Positions 36,024 to 49,761 of a stretch of 64,000 bases of DNA are shown here, piece by piece. The notes below the pieces were generated by a model. It ran no database searches and was not told where the DNA came from. It worked only from the letters and a program-made list of their open reading frames with translations. The stretch's first letter is position 1. Each line of letters begins with the position of its first letter. The stretch is from Qaidamihabitans albus (lineage in GTDB: Bacteria > Actinomycetota > Actinomycetes > Mycobacteriales > Pseudonocardiaceae), in contig NZ_JAEHOB010000016.1 of NCBI RefSeq assembly GCF_016464705.1, positions 68,169-132,168 of the forward strand, in the 5' to 3' direction. The position numbers and the translations under genes are program-made.

Positions 36024-36676
36024 TGGGTCACACCACCCTTCGCGGCGCTGCGGACGAAGATCAGGCCGCCCCTTGGGCCGGGCACCGCACCCTTGATCAG
36101 CAGCAGGCCGTCGTCGGCGCGCACGGAGTGCACGGTCAGGCCCTGCGTGGTGACCCGGTTGTTGCCCATCCGGCCCGCCATTCGGACGCCCTTGAAGACG
36201 CGGCCCGGCGTGGCACAGCCACCGATCGAGCCCGGCTTACGGTGCACGGCCTGCGCACCGTGGCTGGCGCCCTGACCGCGGAAACCGTGCCGCTTCATGA
36301 CGCCGGCGTAGCCCTTGCCCTTGCTGGTGCCGGTCACGTCGACCATCGCACCGGTCTCGAAGACCTCGGCGGTGATCTCCTGGCCGACCTCGTAGGTGTC
36401 GGCGTCGGCCGTCCGCAGCTCGGCGACGAAGCGCCGGGGCGTGACGCCCGCCTTCTCGAAGTGCCCGGTGCGCGGCTTGTTCACCTTGCGCGGGTCGATC
36501 GAGCCGAAAGCCAGCTGCACGGCCGAGTAGCCGTCGTTGTCCTTGTTGCGAACCTGGGTCACGACATTCGGCCCGGCCTGCACGACGGTCACCGGAACGA
36601 TCCGGTTGTTCTCGTCGAAGACCTGGGTCATGCCGAGCTTCGTGCCCAGGATGCCCTTTACTTGCCTGTCAGACAT
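36020..36676 (-). CDS. rplC: 50S ribosomal protein L3
   Basis: One of the first proteins to bind 23S rRNA, 218 residues. It shows [20 protein letters not shown], the loop [20 protein letters not shown] that approaches the peptidyl-transferase centre, and [20 protein letters not shown]. It starts 30 bases after the rpsJ stop and overlaps rplD by 4 nt. Confidence 0.98.
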   Translation of the reverse strand: MSDRQVKGILGTKLGMTQVFDENNRIVPVTVVQAGPNVVTQVRNKDNDGYSAVQLAFGSIDPRKVNKPRTGHFEKAGVTPRRFVAELRTADADTYEVGQEITAEVFETGAMVDVTGTSKGKGYAGVMKRHGFRGQGASHGAQAVHRKPGSIGGCATPGRVFKGVRMAGRMGNNRVTTQGLTVHSVRADDGLLLIKGAVPGPRGGLIFVRSAAKGGVTQ

Positions 36677-36706
36677 GAGTCTCTTATCTCCGCCGCTGCG
36701 CTGCGC

Positions 36707-37012
36707 TTACTGGATGTTGACATCGACGCTCGCAGGGAGGTCGATCCTCATGAGTGCGTCCACCGTCTTCGGCGTCGGGTCCATGATGTCGATCAGCCGC
36801 TTGTGGGTGCGCATCTCGAAGTGCTCGCGCGAATCCTTGTACTTGTGCGGCGAGCGGATGACGCAGTAAACGTTCTTCTCGGTGGGCAGCGGCACCGGCC
36901 CGACGACGGAGGCGCCGGTGCGCGTCACCGTCTCCACGATCTTGCGCGCGCTCGCGTCGATCGCCTCGTGGTCGTAGGCCTTGAGCCGGATGCGGATCTT
37001 CTGTCCCGCCAT
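36707..37012 (-). CDS. rpsJ: 30S ribosomal protein S10 / NusE
   Basis: Ribosomal head protein that also acts as NusE in transcription antitermination. 101 residues, [20 protein letters not shown] through [23 protein letters not shown] ending. It is the first gene of the S10 cluster, preceded by 403 non-coding bases that contain the tuf terminator and presumably the S10 promoter. Confidence 0.98.
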   Translation of the reverse strand: MAGQKIRIRLKAYDHEAIDASARKIVETVTRTGASVVGPVPLPTEKNVYCVIRSPHKYKDSREHFEMRTHKRLIDIMDPTPKTVDALMRIDLPASVDVNIQ

Positions 37013-37415
37013 GGTGGCAGCTCGTTCCTTGTCGTTTGCTGAGTCGGGCTGTCGTCTTCTGGGGAGACGCAGTCGTCTCGTGCCGCTATCTCACACCGGC
37101 ATTCGGAGGAGCTTTTCCGCCCCTCGTCGCGCCGGTCTGCGCACGTCAACGCTCTGGAGTCCGGTCCACGCGGTCGGGCGTGTCGCGCCCGTTACGCAGA
37201 CTGATCCCGCAGGAACGCCCTGGTGCCGGTAGGTCTCTCTTCGTCGCGGAGTGTTCCGGCTCGGCCGGAACCTCCTGACTCGCCGCTGTGCGCGAGCCCC
37301 GACGCTCGTGGCAGGGCGGCCGATTCTTTCCGTGTTGCCACAGAATCGGCCGCCCCACAACGAGCAACCCTAATAGGATGCCATATTCGTTATCGGCACC
37401 CGTATCCGGGGGTAC
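37013..37415. other. Non-coding region between tuf and rpsJ
   Basis: 403 bases with no gene. The right end carries the tuf terminator (37314-37355). A second perfect hairpin at 37252-37270 (GTTCCGGC, loop TCG, GCCGGAAC) lies further along the transcript. The remaining 240 bases up to rpsJ must hold the S10-cluster promoter and leader; no confident promoter boxes were found. Confidence 0.6.
37314..37355. terminator. Terminator hairpin after tuf
   Basis: Arms GGGCGGCCGATTCT (37314-37327) and AGAATCGGCCGCCC (37342-37355) are perfectly complementary over 14 bp with a 14-base loop. Outer bases GCTCGT/ACGAGC can extend the stem. It lies about 60 bases past the tuf stop. Confidence 0.85.
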
Positions 37416-38609
37416 TTACTTCGAGATCTTGGTGACCTGGCCGGCGCCGACGGTGCGGCCACCCTCACGGATGGCGAACCGCAGACCCTCGTCCATGGCG
37501 ATCGGCTGGATCAGCTGCACCGAGATGTTGGTGTTGTCGCCCGGCATGACCATCTCCGTACCCTCCGGCAGCGTCACGACACCGGTGACGTCCGTGGTGC
37601 GGAAGTAGAACTGCGGGCGGTAGTTGTTGAAGAACGGCGTGTGCCGGCCGCCCTCGTCCTTGGCCAGGATGTAGACCGAGGCCTCGAACTCCGTGTGCGG
37701 GGTGGTGGTGCCCGGCTTCACGACGACCTGACCGCGCTCGACGTCCTCACGCTTGATGCCGCGCAGGAGCAGCGCGGCGTTGTCGCCGGCCTGGCCGTAG
37801 TCGAGCATCTTGTTGAACATCTCGATGCTCGTCACGGTGGTCTTGCGAGCGTCCGGACGGATGCCGACGAGCTCGACCTCTTCGTTCAGCTTGATCTCGC
37901 CACGCTCGATACGGCCGGTGACGACCGTCCCGCGACCGGTGATCGTGAAGACGTCCTCGATCGGCATCAGGAACGGCTTGTCGGTGGCCCGCACCGGGTC
38001 CGGCACGTTGTCGTCGACGGCCTCCATGAGCTCGAGCACGGTCTGCGCCCACTTCTCGTCGCCCTCGAGCGCCTTCAGTGCGGACACCTTGACGACCGGG
38101 GCGTCGTCGCCGGGGAACTCCTGCGAGGACAGCAGCTCCCGGACCTCCATCTCGACGAGCTCGAGGATCTCCTCGTCGTCGACCATGTCGGCCTTGTTCA
38201 GGGCGACCACGATGTAGGGGACGCCGACCTGACGCGCGAGCAGCACGTGCTCACGGGTCTGCGGCATCGGCCCGTCACTCGCGGCGACCACCAGGATCGC
38301 GCCGTCCATCTGGGCGGCACCGGTGATCATGTTCTTGATGTAGTCGGCGTGCCCGGGAGCGTCGACGTGCGCGTAGTGGCGCTTCTCGGTCTGGTACTCG
38401 ACGTGCGAGATGTTGATCGTGATGCCGCGCTGCTTCTCTTCCGGCGCGTTGTCGATCTGGTCGAACGCACGCGACTGGTTGAGTTCCGGGTACTTCTCGT
38501 GCAGAACCTTGGTGATCGCCGCGGTCAGAGTGGTCTTACCGTGGTCGACGTGACCGATGGTTCCGATGTTGACGTGCGGCTTGCTCCGCTCGAACTTCGC
38601 CTTCGCCAC
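37416..38609 (-). CDS. tuf: Elongation factor Tu
   Basis: GTPase that delivers aminoacyl-tRNA to the ribosome, 397 residues. G motifs: GHVDHGKTT (G1), [12 protein letters not shown] (G3), NKADMVDD (G4). Domain 3 ends [17 protein letters not shown]. The alanine of VGAG, whose change to Thr gives kirromycin resistance in E. coli, is unchanged. It follows fusA by 222 bases, a gap in which a separate tuf promoter could lie. A degenerate repeat-like half-site (GGCTAAAGGG near 38716) is in that gap. Confidence 0.98.
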   Translation of the reverse strand: MAKAKFERSKPHVNIGTIGHVDHGKTTLTAAITKVLHEKYPELNQSRAFDQIDNAPEEKQRGITINISHVEYQTEKRHYAHVDAPGHADYIKNMITGAAQMDGAILVVAASDGPMPQTREHVLLARQVGVPYIVVALNKADMVDDEEILELVEMEVRELLSSQEFPGDDAPVVKVSALKALEGDEKWAQTVLELMEAVDDNVPDPVRATDKPFLMPIEDVFTITGRGTVVTGRIERGEIKLNEEVELVGIRPDARKTTVTSIEMFNKMLDYGQAGDNAALLLRGIKREDVERGQVVVKPGTTTPHTEFEASVYILAKDEGGRHTPFFNNYRPQFYFRTTDVTGVVTLPEGTEMVMPGDNTNISVQLIQPIAMDEGLRFAIREGGRTVGAGQVTKISK

Positions 38610-38831
38610 TGGAATGTCCTCCTGGACTTTGCTTGCTCGCCGGCCGGCGTGGCCGTGCCAGCCGATGATCGATCTAGTCGGTTGTGCGGACCTTAGGGGA
38701 GGCCCCCCTGCCCGCGGCTAAAGGGTTACTCCCCGTCGCCACTGCACCATTCGGAAGGCTCCGGAATCGCTCCGCTCCTCGCTCGCTGTGCTGGTGCGGG
38801 ACACCCGCGCCCGGGCAGCTCGCTGCGATGC

Positions 38832-40931
38832 TCACTCTCCCGTCGCCTTCGCGATGATCTCCTTCGCGACGTTCGCCGGAACCTCCGCGTAGGAATCGAA
38901 CTGCATGGAGTAGTTCGCACGACCCTGCGTCTTGGACCTCAGGTCGCCCACGTACCCGAACATCTCCGACAGCGGCACGAGCGCCTTCACGACGCGCGTG
39001 CCCGCCCGCTCCTCCATGGCCTGGATGTGGCCACGGCGGGAGTTCAGGTCGCCGATGACGTCGCCCATGTAGTCCTCGGGCGTGGTCACCTCGACCGCCA
39101 TCATCGGCTCCAGCAGTACCGGGCCCGCCTTCTTCGCGGCTTCCTTCATCGCGATCGAACCCGCGATCTTGAAAGCCATCTCCGAAGAGTCGACCTCGTG
39201 GTACGCACCGTCCAACAAGGTGAACTTCAACCCGACGAGCGGGTAGCCGGCCAGCACGCCGTACTGCATGGCGTCCTGGGCGCCCGCGTCGACCGAAGGG
39301 ATGTACTCCCTCGGCACGCGGCCACCGGTCACCTTGTTGTCGAACTCGTAGAGAGCGCCGTCGCCCGTCTCGAGCGGCTCGAGCCTCACGATCACCTTGG
39401 CGAACTGACCGGAGCCACCGGTCTGCTTCTTGTGCGTGTACTCGAGCTTCTCGACGACCTTGCGGACGGTCTCGCGGTAGGCGACCTGCGGCTTACCGAT
39501 GTTCGCCTCGACCTTGTAGTCGGACTTCATCCGGTTCACCAGCACTTCGAGGTGCAGCTCGCCCATCCCCTTGATGATGGTCTGGCCGGTCTCCTCGTCC
39601 TGCTTGATCTGGAAGGTCGGGTCCTCTTCGGCCAGCTTCTGGATCGCCGTCGAGAGCTTCTGCTGGTCCGCCTTCGTCTTCGGCTCGATGGCCACCTCGA
39701 TGACGGGCTCGGGGAAGGTCATCGACTCCAGCACGACCGGGTTCTGCGGGTCGGCCAGGGTGTCACCGGTGGTGGTGTCCTTCAGGCCCTGCACCGCGTA
39801 GATGTGGCCGGCCTGACCCTCCTCGACGGGGTTCTCCTTGTTGGAGTGCATCTGGAACAGCTTGCCGATGCGCTCCTTGCGCTCCTTCGTCGCGTTGACG
39901 ATCTGCGCGCCGGAGGCGACCTTGCCCGAGTAGACCCGGATGTAGGTCAGCTTCCCGTAGAACGGGTGCGCGGCGACCTTGAACGCGAGCGCGGAGAACG
40001 GCTCCTGCGTCGACGGCTTGCGGACGACCTGCGTCTCGCCGTCGGACAGCAGACCTTCGACCGGCGGCACGTCCAGCGGCGACGGCAGGTAGTCCAGAAC
40101 GGCGTCGAGCATGGGCTGCACGCCCTTGTTCTTGAACGCCGAGCCGGTCAGCACGGGGAAAGCCTCGCGGGCGATGGTGAGCTTGCGGATGCCGGACTTG
40201 ATCTCGGCCTCGGTCAGCTCCTCACCACCGAAGTACTTCTCCATCAGCTCGTCGTCGGTCTCGGCGACCGCCTCGATGAGCTTGTCGCGGTACTCGGCGG
40301 CGCGCTCGGCGAGTTCCGCCGGGATGTCCTCGACCTCGTAGTCCTCGCCCTTCTTGACGTCACCGCGCCAGGTCAGCGCCTTCATGCGGACGAGGTCGAC
40401 GACGCCCTCGAATCCGCTCTCGGCACCGATAGGCAGCTGGATGACCAGCGGGCGGGCGCCGAGGCGCTCCTCGATGGTCCGCACGGTGAAGTAGAAGTCG
40501 GCACCCAGCTTGTCCATCTTGTTGACGAAGCAGATGCGCGGAACCTCGTACTTGTCCGCCTGCCGCCAGACCTGCTCGGACTGCGGCTCGACCCCCTCCT
40601 TGCCGTCGAAGACGGCGACGGCACCGTCGAGCACGCGGAGCGAGCGCTCCACCTCGACGGTGAAGTCGACGTGGCCCGGGGTGTCGATGATGTTGATCTG
40701 GTAGTCGGTCCAGAAGGTGGTGGTGGCAGCCGAGGTAATGGTGATACCCCGCTTCTGCTCCTCCTCCATCCAGTCCATCGTCGCGGCGCCGTCGTGCACC
40801 TCGCCGATCTTGTAGTTGATCCCGGTGTAGTACAGGATCCGCTCGGTTGTGGTGGTCTTACCGGCGTCGATGTGGGCCATGATGCCGATGTTGCGGACCT
40901 TGTTCAGGTCGGTCAGCACGTCACGTGCCAC
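38832..40931 (-). CDS. fusA: Elongation factor G
   Basis: Translocation GTPase, 699 residues. G1 is [20 protein letters not shown]3 DTPGHVDF and G4 [10 protein letters not shown]; domains II-V follow at normal length. The start is a GTG at 40931 ([20 protein letters not shown]) with GGGGAACA upstream. An in-frame ATG seven codons earlier lies in the spacer and lacks a ribosome site. It sits between rpsG and tuf in the str cluster. Confidence 0.98.
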   Translation of the reverse strand: MARDVLTDLNKVRNIGIMAHIDAGKTTTTERILYYTGINYKIGEVHDGAATMDWMEEEQKRGITITSAATTTFWTDYQINIIDTPGHVDFTVEVERSLRVLDGAVAVFDGKEGVEPQSEQVWRQADKYEVPRICFVNKMDKLGADFYFTVRTIEERLGARPLVIQLPIGAESGFEGVVDLVRMKALTWRGDVKKGEDYEVEDIPAELAERAAEYRDKLIEAVAETDDELMEKYFGGEELTEAEIKSGIRKLTIAREAFPVLTGSAFKNKGVQPMLDAVLDYLPSPLDVPPVEGLLSDGETQVVRKPSTQEPFSALAFKVAAHPFYGKLTYIRVYSGKVASGAQIVNATKERKERIGKLFQMHSNKENPVEEGQAGHIYAVQGLKDTTTGDTLADPQNPVVLESMTFPEPVIEVAIEPKTKADQQKLSTAIQKLAEEDPTFQIKQDEETGQTIIKGMGELHLEVLVNRMKSDYKVEANIGKPQVAYRETVRKVVEKLEYTHKKQTGGSGQFAKVIVRLEPLETGDGALYEFDNKVTGGRVPREYIPSVDAGAQDAMQYGVLAGYPLVGLKFTLLDGAYHEVDSSEMAFKIAGSIAMKEAAKKAGPVLLEPMMAVEVTTPEDYMGDVIGDLNSRRGHIQAMEERAGTRVVKALVPLSEMFGYVGDLRSKTQGRANYSMQFDSYAEVPANVAKEIIAKATGE

Positions 40932-41006
40932 TTGAATGTTCCCCTGTCTCAAACGTGGGGCCCGGCATTGGCTCGATCGGGCGGACCGGGCGCGGGTGTC
41001 TGTTGC

Positions 41007-41477
41007 TCACCAGCGGTAGTGGGCGAAGGCCTTGTTCGACTCGGCCATCTTGTGGGTGTCCTCGCGGCGCTTCACGCTGGCTCCGAGACCGTTGCTCGCG
41101 TCGAGCAGCTCGTTCTGCAGGCGCTCGATCATCGTCTTCTCGCGGCGCTGCTGCGAGTAGGCGACGATCCAGCGAAGGGCGAGGGTGGTCGACCGGCCGG
41201 GCTTGACCTCGATCGGCACCTGGTAGGTCGCGCCACCCACGCGGCGGCTCTTCACCTCGAGGGTGGGCTTGACGTTGTCGAGCGCGCGCTTCAGGGTGAC
41301 GACCGGGTCGGTGCCGGTCTTCTCCCGAGCGCCTTCCATCGCGCCGTACACGATGCGCTCGGCCAGCGAACGCTTGCCGTCCTTCAGCACCTTGTTCACC
41401 AACTGGGTGACCAGCGGCGAGGCGTAGACGGGGTCAGAGATCAAAGGCCGCTTCGGGGCCGGACCCTTGCGGGGCAT
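41007..41477 (-). CDS. rpsG: 30S ribosomal protein S7
   Basis: Primary binder of the 16S 3' major domain, 156 residues. It shows [40 protein letters not shown] and [20 protein letters not shown]. The ATG overlaps the rpsL stop by one base. Confidence 0.98.
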   Translation of the reverse strand: MPRKGPAPKRPLISDPVYASPLVTQLVNKVLKDGKRSLAERIVYGAMEGAREKTGTDPVVTLKRALDNVKPTLEVKSRRVGGATYQVPIEVKPGRSTTLALRWIVAYSQQRREKTMIERLQNELLDASNGLGASVKRREDTHKMAESNKAFAHYRW

Positions 41478-41851
41478 CAGCTCTTCTCCTTCTTCGCGCC
41501 GTACCGGCTGCGCGCCTGCTTGCGGTTCTTCACGCCCTGCGTGTCGAGCGAGCCGCGGATGATCTTGTAGCGGACGCCCGGCAGGTCCTTCACACGACCG
41601 CCACGCACGAGCACCATCGAGTGCTCCTGGAGGTTGTGACCTTCACCGGGAATGTAGGCGGTGACCTCGATGCCGCTGGTCAGCTTCACACGCGCGACCT
41701 TGCGCAGCGCCGAGTTCGGCTTCTTCGGCGTCGTGGTGTACACGCGAGTGCACACGCCACGCCGCTGCGGGCTCCCTTTGAGCGCCGCGGTCTTCTGCTT
41801 GGCAGCCTTGTCCTGGCGGCCCTTGCGGACCAGCTGCTGGATCGTGGGCAA
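41477..41851 (-). CDS. rpsL: 30S ribosomal protein S12
   Basis: Decoding-centre protein, 124 residues, [20 protein letters not shown]. The two classical streptomycin-resistance sites are wild-type: lysine in [12 protein letters not shown] and lysine in [12 protein letters not shown]. It is the first gene of rpsL-rpsG-fusA-tuf. Confidence 0.98.
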   Translation of the reverse strand: MPTIQQLVRKGRQDKAAKQKTAALKGSPQRRGVCTRVYTTTPKKPNSALRKVARVKLTSGIEVTAYIPGEGHNLQEHSMVLVRGGRVKDLPGVRYKIIRGSLDTQGVKNRKQARSRYGAKKEKS

Positions 41852-42256
41852 TGGACCAGCTTTCTGTCGCGTCTATGGCTCTACAGCTCTACTTTGTCTC
41901 CCCGGTCCCCGCGGTCGGGCGTGTCGGCCCGCGTCAGGATCTTTCGATCCGCTAACTTCCCATCGGGATTTCCGTGGAGCTCCGCCTGGCCCCGGCCGCC
42001 GATCTGATGCGCTAGCACCCGGTCGTGGCCGAATGGCACACGGAGCTGCCCGACGCCTGCCGGGCACGGTCGTCAAAGATACCCGCCCGTTCCGACAGCG
42101 AGCACATCGGGGTCGGTTTGAACCCATGACGCAGCCCGGACGGGTGGCTCCGCAAGCCAGTTTACCCGATTCACGCACACGTGCACGTCATATCGGCGAT
42201 CATTGGGCCCGCGTCGCGGCCGGATGTGACCACAACCATAGCCGGGGAGGAAGCAG
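41852..42256. other. Divergent non-coding region between rpsL and the YbaB-like gene
   Basis: 405 bases serving the str cluster (-) and the secretion-like island (+). A small inverted repeat GGATC-TTTC-GATCC lies near 41938-41951. I saw no other structure and no convincing promoter boxes. Confidence 0.5.
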
Positions 42257-42823
42257 GTGTCAGCCGAGTTCGAGCAGCTGGTGGCCCAGTTCGAAAGATT
42301 CCAGTCCAAGCTGAGAAACGTGGACGAGACGTTCGCGGACCTCGGCCAGCTGCGCGACGAGATCGCCGCGCTGGAGACGACCGCGATGTCGCCCGATCGT
42401 TCCATCACGGTGGTCGCGGGCCCCGGCGGCTCCATCAAGGACGTCCGGTTCACCGAGAGCGCGCTCAAGCAGCCGCCGCAGGCGCTCTCCGGCGCGCTGC
42501 TCTCGACGCTGCGGCAGGCGGTCGCCGAGGCGGCCCGCACCCAGGCGGGCATCGTCGAGAGCCATGTCGGCGACGACATGCACCTCACCGACCAGGTGCT
42601 TCAGACGCAGGCCCAGCTCTTCGACACCACCCCCGAGGAGCTCCGGGCGAGCATGGCCGACGCGCAGCCCGTGCACGAGGAGCTGCACGAGGACTACTCA
42701 CAGCAGTCGGTGCTGCAGTCGGACGAGCCGGAACCGCCGCAGCCTCCACCACCGCCGTCCTCGCGGAGCTCGCAGGGTGAGGAGTTCCTGCAGCACCTGT
42801 TCGACGAGGAGGACCGTCGATGA
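42257..42823 (+). CDS. YbaB/EbfC-fold protein (possible T7SS chaperone, EspL-like)
   Basis: 188 residues starting at GTG. Residues 1-55 form a heptad-rich helix (FEQLVAQFERFQSKLRNVDE, LGQLRDEIAALE). The YbaB-like beta-hairpin follows (SITVVAGPGGSIKDVRFTES), then a second helix. The last 60 residues are acidic and contain a run of prolines. Family members bind DNA as dimers, but in ESX loci YbaB-fold proteins such as EspL act with secreted Esp proteins. The 4-nt overlap with an EspC-like gene favours a chaperone role here; that is inference. GGGGAGGAAGCAG precedes the start. Confidence 0.72.
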   Translation: MSAEFEQLVAQFERFQSKLRNVDETFADLGQLRDEIAALETTAMSPDRSITVVAGPGGSIKDVRFTESALKQPPQALSGALLSTLRQAVAEAARTQAGIVESHVGDDMHLTDQVLQTQAQLFDTTPEELRASMADAQPVHEELHEDYSQQSVLQSDEPEPPQPPPPPSSRSSQGEEFLQHLFDEEDRR

Positions 42824-43167
42824 GTGAGGGTTACCGGGTCGACGTGGAGGCACTGCGCCGCTACACCGACAACCTCGGCAGCTACCAGGACCAGACGGCC
42901 AAGTTCGGCGACCTCGTCGGGAAGGCCGATGTCGGGGACGAGTCCTGGGGCGTCATCGGCCTGTTCACCAAGAGCCAGTACACCGAGACGCTCGGACAGC
43001 TCACGGACCACCTGCGTGGCATGAAGGACGGTCTGCAGTCGGCCTCGGACAAGGTGACGAAGGCGGCCGAGACCTACCAGGGCATGGACGACGAGGTCGC
43101 CAGGCTGATGCGGCGGATCCTCGACGAGATCGGCCCGGCCGGGAAGAAGGGGGCGGCACATGGCTGA
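42820..43167 (+). CDS. EspC/WXG100-like type VII secretion target
   Basis: A 115-residue all-helical protein. It begins with a helix (YRVDVEALRRYTDNLGSYQD), has SWG (DESWGVIG) at the turn, and a second helix ending AAETYQGMDDEVARL. YQGMD fits the YxxxD/E export motif. Length and layout match the EspC-type family of ESX-secreted proteins. It overlaps the genes on both sides (4 and 8 nt), so all three are probably made together. Confidence 0.75.
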   Translation: MSEGYRVDVEALRRYTDNLGSYQDQTAKFGDLVGKADVGDESWGVIGLFTKSQYTETLGQLTDHLRGMKDGLQSASDKVTKAAETYQGMDDEVARLMRRILDEIGPAGKKGAAHG

Positions 43168-44290
43168 GGTCAAGGACGCCACCGCGGGCGTCACGGTGGA
43201 GCCGACCGGCGACCCGGGGCTCGTCAACACGGGAAACATCGCGGGTGCGCTGCCCGGCCCGGTCGGCGGCGGGGTGAGCCTGGTCAGCGACCTCGTCGAG
43301 GGTCCGGGCAAGGACCCGGACGTCGAGGACGTCGCATTGCACGCCGGCTCGATCATCAACGACACCGTCGGTTTCGTGCAGTCGCTGGGCGGCACGGCGA
43401 TGGAGATCGCCACCGACCCGCTGGGCTGGCTGATCGGCGAGGGCCTGGACTTCCTGATCAGCGTCGTGCAGCCGTTGCAGGACGCGCTGCACTTCGTGAG
43501 CGGGGACGGGCCCGCGCTGGAGACGGCCGCGAAGAACTTCGGCAGCATCGGCGAGGGCCTGCAGGCGATGAGCGAGGACTTCGTCCGGGTGGCCGACGAG
43601 GCCCTCGCGGAATGGGACGGTGCCGCCGCCGAGGCCGCCAAGACCGCTCTCGCGGACTTCGCCGACGGCATCAGCGCGACCGCGTCCAAGTCCGGGAACG
43701 TCGCGGAGATCCTCCAGTCCTCGAGCATGCTGATGACCATCGTGGAGGAGGTCATCAAGGCCATCATCACCGAGTTCATCAAGTGGCTGATCATCATCTG
43801 GGTGCCCGCCCTCGCGGCCGCGATTCCCACGGCGGGCGCCTCCACCGCGGCCGCCGGGACCGCGACGACCGCCCAGGCGTCCACGACGGTGGCGAGCACG
43901 TCGCAGAAGGTCAGCAAGCTGACCCGGATCCTGAACAAGATCAAGGACTGGTTCGCGAAGCTGCGGACGACGTTCAGCAAGGGCGGCATCATGAACGCGG
44001 CCCGGGACGGTGTCACGGACACGGCCACGAAGGCCGGGATGAACGCCGGGCAGAGCACGATCCGCCAGATCGGCATCGCGGGCCGGGAGGCCCTGCAGGC
44101 GGGCGGCGGGGAGGCGATCAACCAGGTCACCGGGATCGATCCGGACAAGCTCGACAAGCCGGGCGGACTCGCCCAGGGCTACGCCGGGCACCACCTCGAC
44201 GCGGCCAAGGACAGCAAGCAGCAGCGGGAGTACGGCTCCATCGGCAACGAACAGTCCGACGAGGAGACCGCGCGGGACCTCGATGTCTGA
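43160..44290 (+). CDS. Large WXG-motif protein, putative T7SS-dependent effector or EspB/PPE-like partner
   Basis: 376 residues. Residues 1-90 are Gly/Pro/Asp-rich. A helical-hairpin domain at about 105-180 contains AEWDGAAAEAAKTALADFAD (a W-x-G turn). A hydrophobic segment at about 195-245 (IVEEVIKAIITEFIKWLIII, then WVPALAAAIPTAG) follows. A basic/Gly-rich region and a charged tail end the protein. No toxin or enzyme domain is recognisable. The pattern resembles the N-terminal carrier of actinobacterial WXG-type polymorphic toxins or the EspB/PPE type, with no large C-terminal payload. It overlaps the EspC-like gene by 8 nt. Confidence 0.6.
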   Translation: MAEVKDATAGVTVEPTGDPGLVNTGNIAGALPGPVGGGVSLVSDLVEGPGKDPDVEDVALHAGSIINDTVGFVQSLGGTAMEIATDPLGWLIGEGLDFLISVVQPLQDALHFVSGDGPALETAAKNFGSIGEGLQAMSEDFVRVADEALAEWDGAAAEAAKTALADFADGISATASKSGNVAEILQSSSMLMTIVEEVIKAIITEFIKWLIIIWVPALAAAIPTAGASTAAAGTATTAQASTTVASTSQKVSKLTRILNKIKDWFAKLRTTFSKGGIMNAARDGVTDTATKAGMNAGQSTIRQIGIAGREALQAGGGEAINQVTGIDPDKLDKPGGLAQGYAGHHLDAAKDSKQQREYGSIGNEQSDEETARDLDV

Positions 44291-44337
44291 GCGCCTGTCC
44301 GGAACCGGATCGGCCTGGGTGAACGCGGGGACGGCAA

Positions 44338-45078
44338 TTGGGTAGCAGCGAGATCATCGGCGGGGCCATCGGTCTCGTCGTCCTGCTGGCGGTCGTCGCC
44401 GTCGGTGTGCACGGCACGCTGGTCAGAAAGCCGAAGGAGCAGGCGAGCGAGCAGCGGCGGGTCGAGTCGATGTCGGCGCTCGTGCGGAGGTTCGGCGCGG
44501 TCGTGCACACGCCGCAGAGCGGCACCAGGCCGTCGTTCGGCGTCCTACCGGATCCCCGGTTGAACCAGGTGCGGCTCCTGTCCGACTCGATCGACCAGCC
44601 GTACGAGCAGGCCGTGGAGTTCCCGTACCGCGGGCACGAGGTGCTGGCGCTGGACTACTCCTACAACCGGCGGACCCGCGTGGGCGGCGACAGGGTGAAG
44701 CTCGTCTGGCTGCACAACTACCTGGTGCAGGTGCGGACGCCGCCGACGCCGTGGCTGCGGATCTCCGCCCGCCGGCCCGCCGGGCTCACCTACCCGGGCC
44801 GGCGGCCGATGCCGACCGGGTATCCACCGTTCGACGAGGCATTCGAGGTGGTGACGTCGGACGAGCGGTTCGCCAGGGCGTCGCTGACCGGGCCGGTGCT
44901 CGACCTGCTGGTGACCGACGCGCGCTACCGCGACAAGTTCGTCGAGTTCCAGTCGGGCACGGTGCGCTCGGAGTTCTCCGGACGGTTGTCGGCCGAGCCC
45001 GTCCTGGCCAACGCGGACATGCTGATCGACCTCGTCCGGCGACTGCCCCCGCAGACCTGGCACCACCCGCCACAGTGA
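44338..45078 (+). CDS. Unknown membrane-anchored protein of the secretion-like island
   Basis: 246 residues from a TTG with GGGGACGG upstream; no ATG or GTG in frame fits. One N-terminal transmembrane helix (about 5-27, IIGGAIGLVVLLAVVAVGVH) precedes a soluble domain. That domain has YEQAVEFPYRGHEVLALDYS, SARRPAGLTYPGRRPM and FEVVTSDERFARASLTGPVL. The pattern vaguely recalls DUF3137-type domains, but I do not assign it. It follows the WXG protein by 47 bases and is the last gene of the island. The repeat pair at 45091-45140 begins 12 bases after its stop. Confidence 0.65.
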   Translation: MGSSEIIGGAIGLVVLLAVVAVGVHGTLVRKPKEQASEQRRVESMSALVRRFGAVVHTPQSGTRPSFGVLPDPRLNQVRLLSDSIDQPYEQAVEFPYRGHEVLALDYSYNRRTRVGGDRVKLVWLHNYLVQVRTPPTPWLRISARRPAGLTYPGRRPMPTGYPPFDEAFEVVTSDERFARASLTGPVLDLLVTDARYRDKFVEFQSGTVRSEFSGRLSAEPVLANADMLIDLVRRLPPQTWHHPPQ

Positions 45079-45090
45079 CCCGCCCCGCGC

Positions 45091-45140
45091 TGCCTTTAGC
45101 GGGCTAAATGCAGCACGGGGACACTCAGCCCGCTGAAGGC
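45091..45140. repeat. Repeat-unit pair in a convergent gap; one unit overlaps a gene end
   Basis: Unit 45091-45112 (GCCTTTAGC-GG-GCTAAATGC) is intergenic. Unit 45121-45140 (ACACTCAGC-CC-GCTGAAGGC) overlaps the DinB-like gene: its TCA at 45125-45127 is that gene's stop codon and it encodes the final SPSAG residues. Confidence 0.82.
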
Positions 45141-45664
45141 GACCCGGCGGCTGTGACGTCGTGCCAGTGGTGGATCAGGTCGTGGAGGAAGTAGCGGGCG
45201 AAGGTGTCCACCGTGAAGTGCGCGCCGTCGCTGCGCAGCCCTGTCCGCTGCCACTGCTCCCCCTTCACCCCTTCGAACCGGGCGGCGAGCGCCTCGGCGG
45301 CTGCGGCGAGCTCGTCGGCGACACGGTGCGGGTCCTGCTCCGCGTAGCGGTCCTCGACCGCGGTCTCGTCCTGGTCCCAGTTCGGGTAGGCCGGCTCGTC
45401 CTCCGTGAGCATCAGCACGAGGCGCTCGTCATAGAGCAGGCAGACGTCTCGCACGTGGCAGGCGTACTCCAGCGGCGACCACCGGTCCGGGCGGGGCCGG
45501 GTCCGCAGGTCGGCGCCGCCGGTCAGCAGCTCACGCCACGACGCCGCGTTCATCCGCAGCATCGCCGGGACCTGCTCCCCGGTGATCGAGGCGGCGTCGA
45601 AGCCGCATTCGTCGCAGGCCCGCCGCAGGACCCACGTCCAGTCCTTGGTATCAGGGGTGATCAC
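45125..45664 (-). CDS. DinB-like superfamily protein
   Basis: 179 residues from a GTG at 45664 (VITPDTKDWTWVLRRACDEC). A longer ATG start at 45730 gives 201 residues, but its extra part looks non-conserved. It is a four-helix DinB/mycothiol transferase-like fold with the histidines expected for a metal site: WSPLEYACHVRDVCLLYDER and FARYFLHDLIHHWHDV. Actinobacterial relatives include mycothiol-dependent enzymes; the substrate here is unknown. The last five codons and the stop come from a dispersed repeat unit, so the C-terminus may have been altered by it. It converges with the membrane-protein gene. Confidence 0.75.
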   Translation of the reverse strand: MITPDTKDWTWVLRRACDECGFDAASITGEQVPAMLRMNAASWRELLTGGADLRTRPRPDRWSPLEYACHVRDVCLLYDERLVLMLTEDEPAYPNWDQDETAVEDRYAEQDPHRVADELAAAAEALAARFEGVKGEQWQRTGLRSDGAHFTVDTFARYFLHDLIHHWHDVTAAGSPSAG

Positions 45665-45751
45665 CGGTTCATCGTCACCCGGCTGGTGGCCGGGCACCAG
45701 CGAGAATGCGTGACGCGCCTTTAAGCCCACCTGAAACCTCCCCGGCCCGGC

Positions 45752-45773
45752 TGCCTTTTGCCCGCTAAAGGCA
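45752..45773. repeat. Single palindromic repeat unit
   Basis: TGCCTTTTGC-CC-GCTAAAGGC, in the gap between the rpoC 3' end and the DinB-like gene, immediately before the rpoC terminator hairpin. Confidence 0.88.
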
Positions 45774-45800
45774 GCCGGGGGGGCCGGGGGTGGGCATGAA

Positions 45801-45836
45801 TCGGCCCCGGGGCGCGGGAGGCACCCCGGGGCCGAA
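45801..45836. terminator. rpoC terminator hairpin
   Basis: TCGGCCCCGGGG and CCCCGGGGCCGA pair over 12 bp around an 11-base loop, 14 bases beyond the rpoC stop on the minus strand. The stem ends the rpoB-rpoC transcript. Confidence 0.8.
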
Positions 45837-45849
45837 TCGCTTTCGCGGT

Positions 45850-49761
<3,912 letters not shown>

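Noticed and set aside
38707..38727. Possible repeat unit between fusA and tuf (GCCCGCGGCTAAAGGG)
   Set aside because: Only one half-site is present and the centre is displaced by extra bases; too degenerate to count.
39027..41570. 847-codon open frame antisense to fusA and rpsG
   Set aside because: Spans two real genes and their gap on the opposite strand; composition typical of an antisense shadow.
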